Of a stretch of DNA of 6,407 nucleotides, positions 6,340 through 6,407 are shown piece by piece; the stretch's first letter is position 1; each line of letters starts with the position of its first letter. The position numbers were made by a program, and so were the translations under genes. Under the pieces are notes generated by a model that saw only the letters and a list, made by a program, of their open reading frames with translations, was not told the DNA's origin and did no database searches. The stretch comes from JABDDM01 sp038240295 (GTDB lineage: Bacteria > Bacteroidota > Ignavibacteria > Palsa-1295). The stretch spans positions 1 to 6,407 of the forward strand of contig JBBSDW010000172.1 in assembly GCA_038240295.1 (NCBI GenBank). Reading direction: 5' to 3'.

Positions 6340-6407
6340 CCTTCCGTCGTACGCGACCCCTACTTCGTAAGCGACCTACTTCGTAAGCGACCTACTTCGT
6401 AAGCGAC
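6340..6407. repeat. 16-bp tandem repeat array, cut by the window edge
   Basis: Three identical copies of CCTACTTCGTAAGCGA lie head to tail at 6359-6374, 6375-6390 and 6391-6406, and base 6407 begins a fourth. The preceding 17 bases (6340-6356) look like a degenerate earlier unit. The array starts directly after the stop codon of the secreted-protein gene and its full length is unknown. There are no spacers, so it is not a CRISPR. Its motif CTACTTCG is the reverse complement of CGAAGTAG at the very end of that gene. Confidence 0.85.

Noticed and set aside
6340..6407. A CRISPR array at the right edge
   Set aside because: The units are 16 bp and directly adjacent, without spacers.

Overview
The window looks like a stretch of bacterial chromosome of mid-range GC content. 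Genes are spaced loosely, start sites mostly lack a clear Shine-Dalgarno sequence, and the intergenic spaces hold repeats. Sequence style and repeat type suggest the Bacteroidota/Chlorobiota side of the tree, but this is an impression from reading, not a placement. No phage, transposase or CRISPR genes are seen.

Left part (1-1054). The window opens in what is probably the C-terminal tail of a protein on the + strand, ending at 132. A near-perfect parS-like palindrome lies inside this tail. It is followed after 13 bp by murQ (146-1054), the etherase that converts N-acetylmuramic acid 6-phosphate to N-acetylglucosamine 6-phosphate in peptidoglycan recycling.

Repeat spacer (1055-1472). This gene-free stretch holds two direct copies of a 145-bp element, about 93% identical by eye and 19 bp apart. 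Each is built from nested 15-bp inverted repeats and can fold into a long hairpin.

Middle (1473-4603). Two convergent metabolic genes end 32 bp apart. The first is an Old Yellow Enzyme-type flavin oxidoreductase that carries a fibronectin type III-like domain where multi-domain relatives have an FAD/NAD(P) domain, and its Fe-S cysteine motif is disrupted. The second, on the - strand, is an acyl/aryl-CoA ligase of the benzoate/2-aminobenzoate-CoA ligase type.

Right part (4604-6407). A DUF3800-like gene is broken by a frameshift and ends inside a strong hairpin terminator. The terminator's T-run faces the - strand, and next to it is a cloverleaf-like set of stems, so a small - strand RNA is possible. 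Next comes a short secreted protein with two similar halves. The window ends inside an array of 16-bp tandem repeats that continues past the edge.

The genes do not form one pathway. The items most worth a second look are the parS-like site, the oxidoreductase-FN3 fusion with its altered Fe-S motif, the structured element at 5530-5634, and the paired palindromic repeats.
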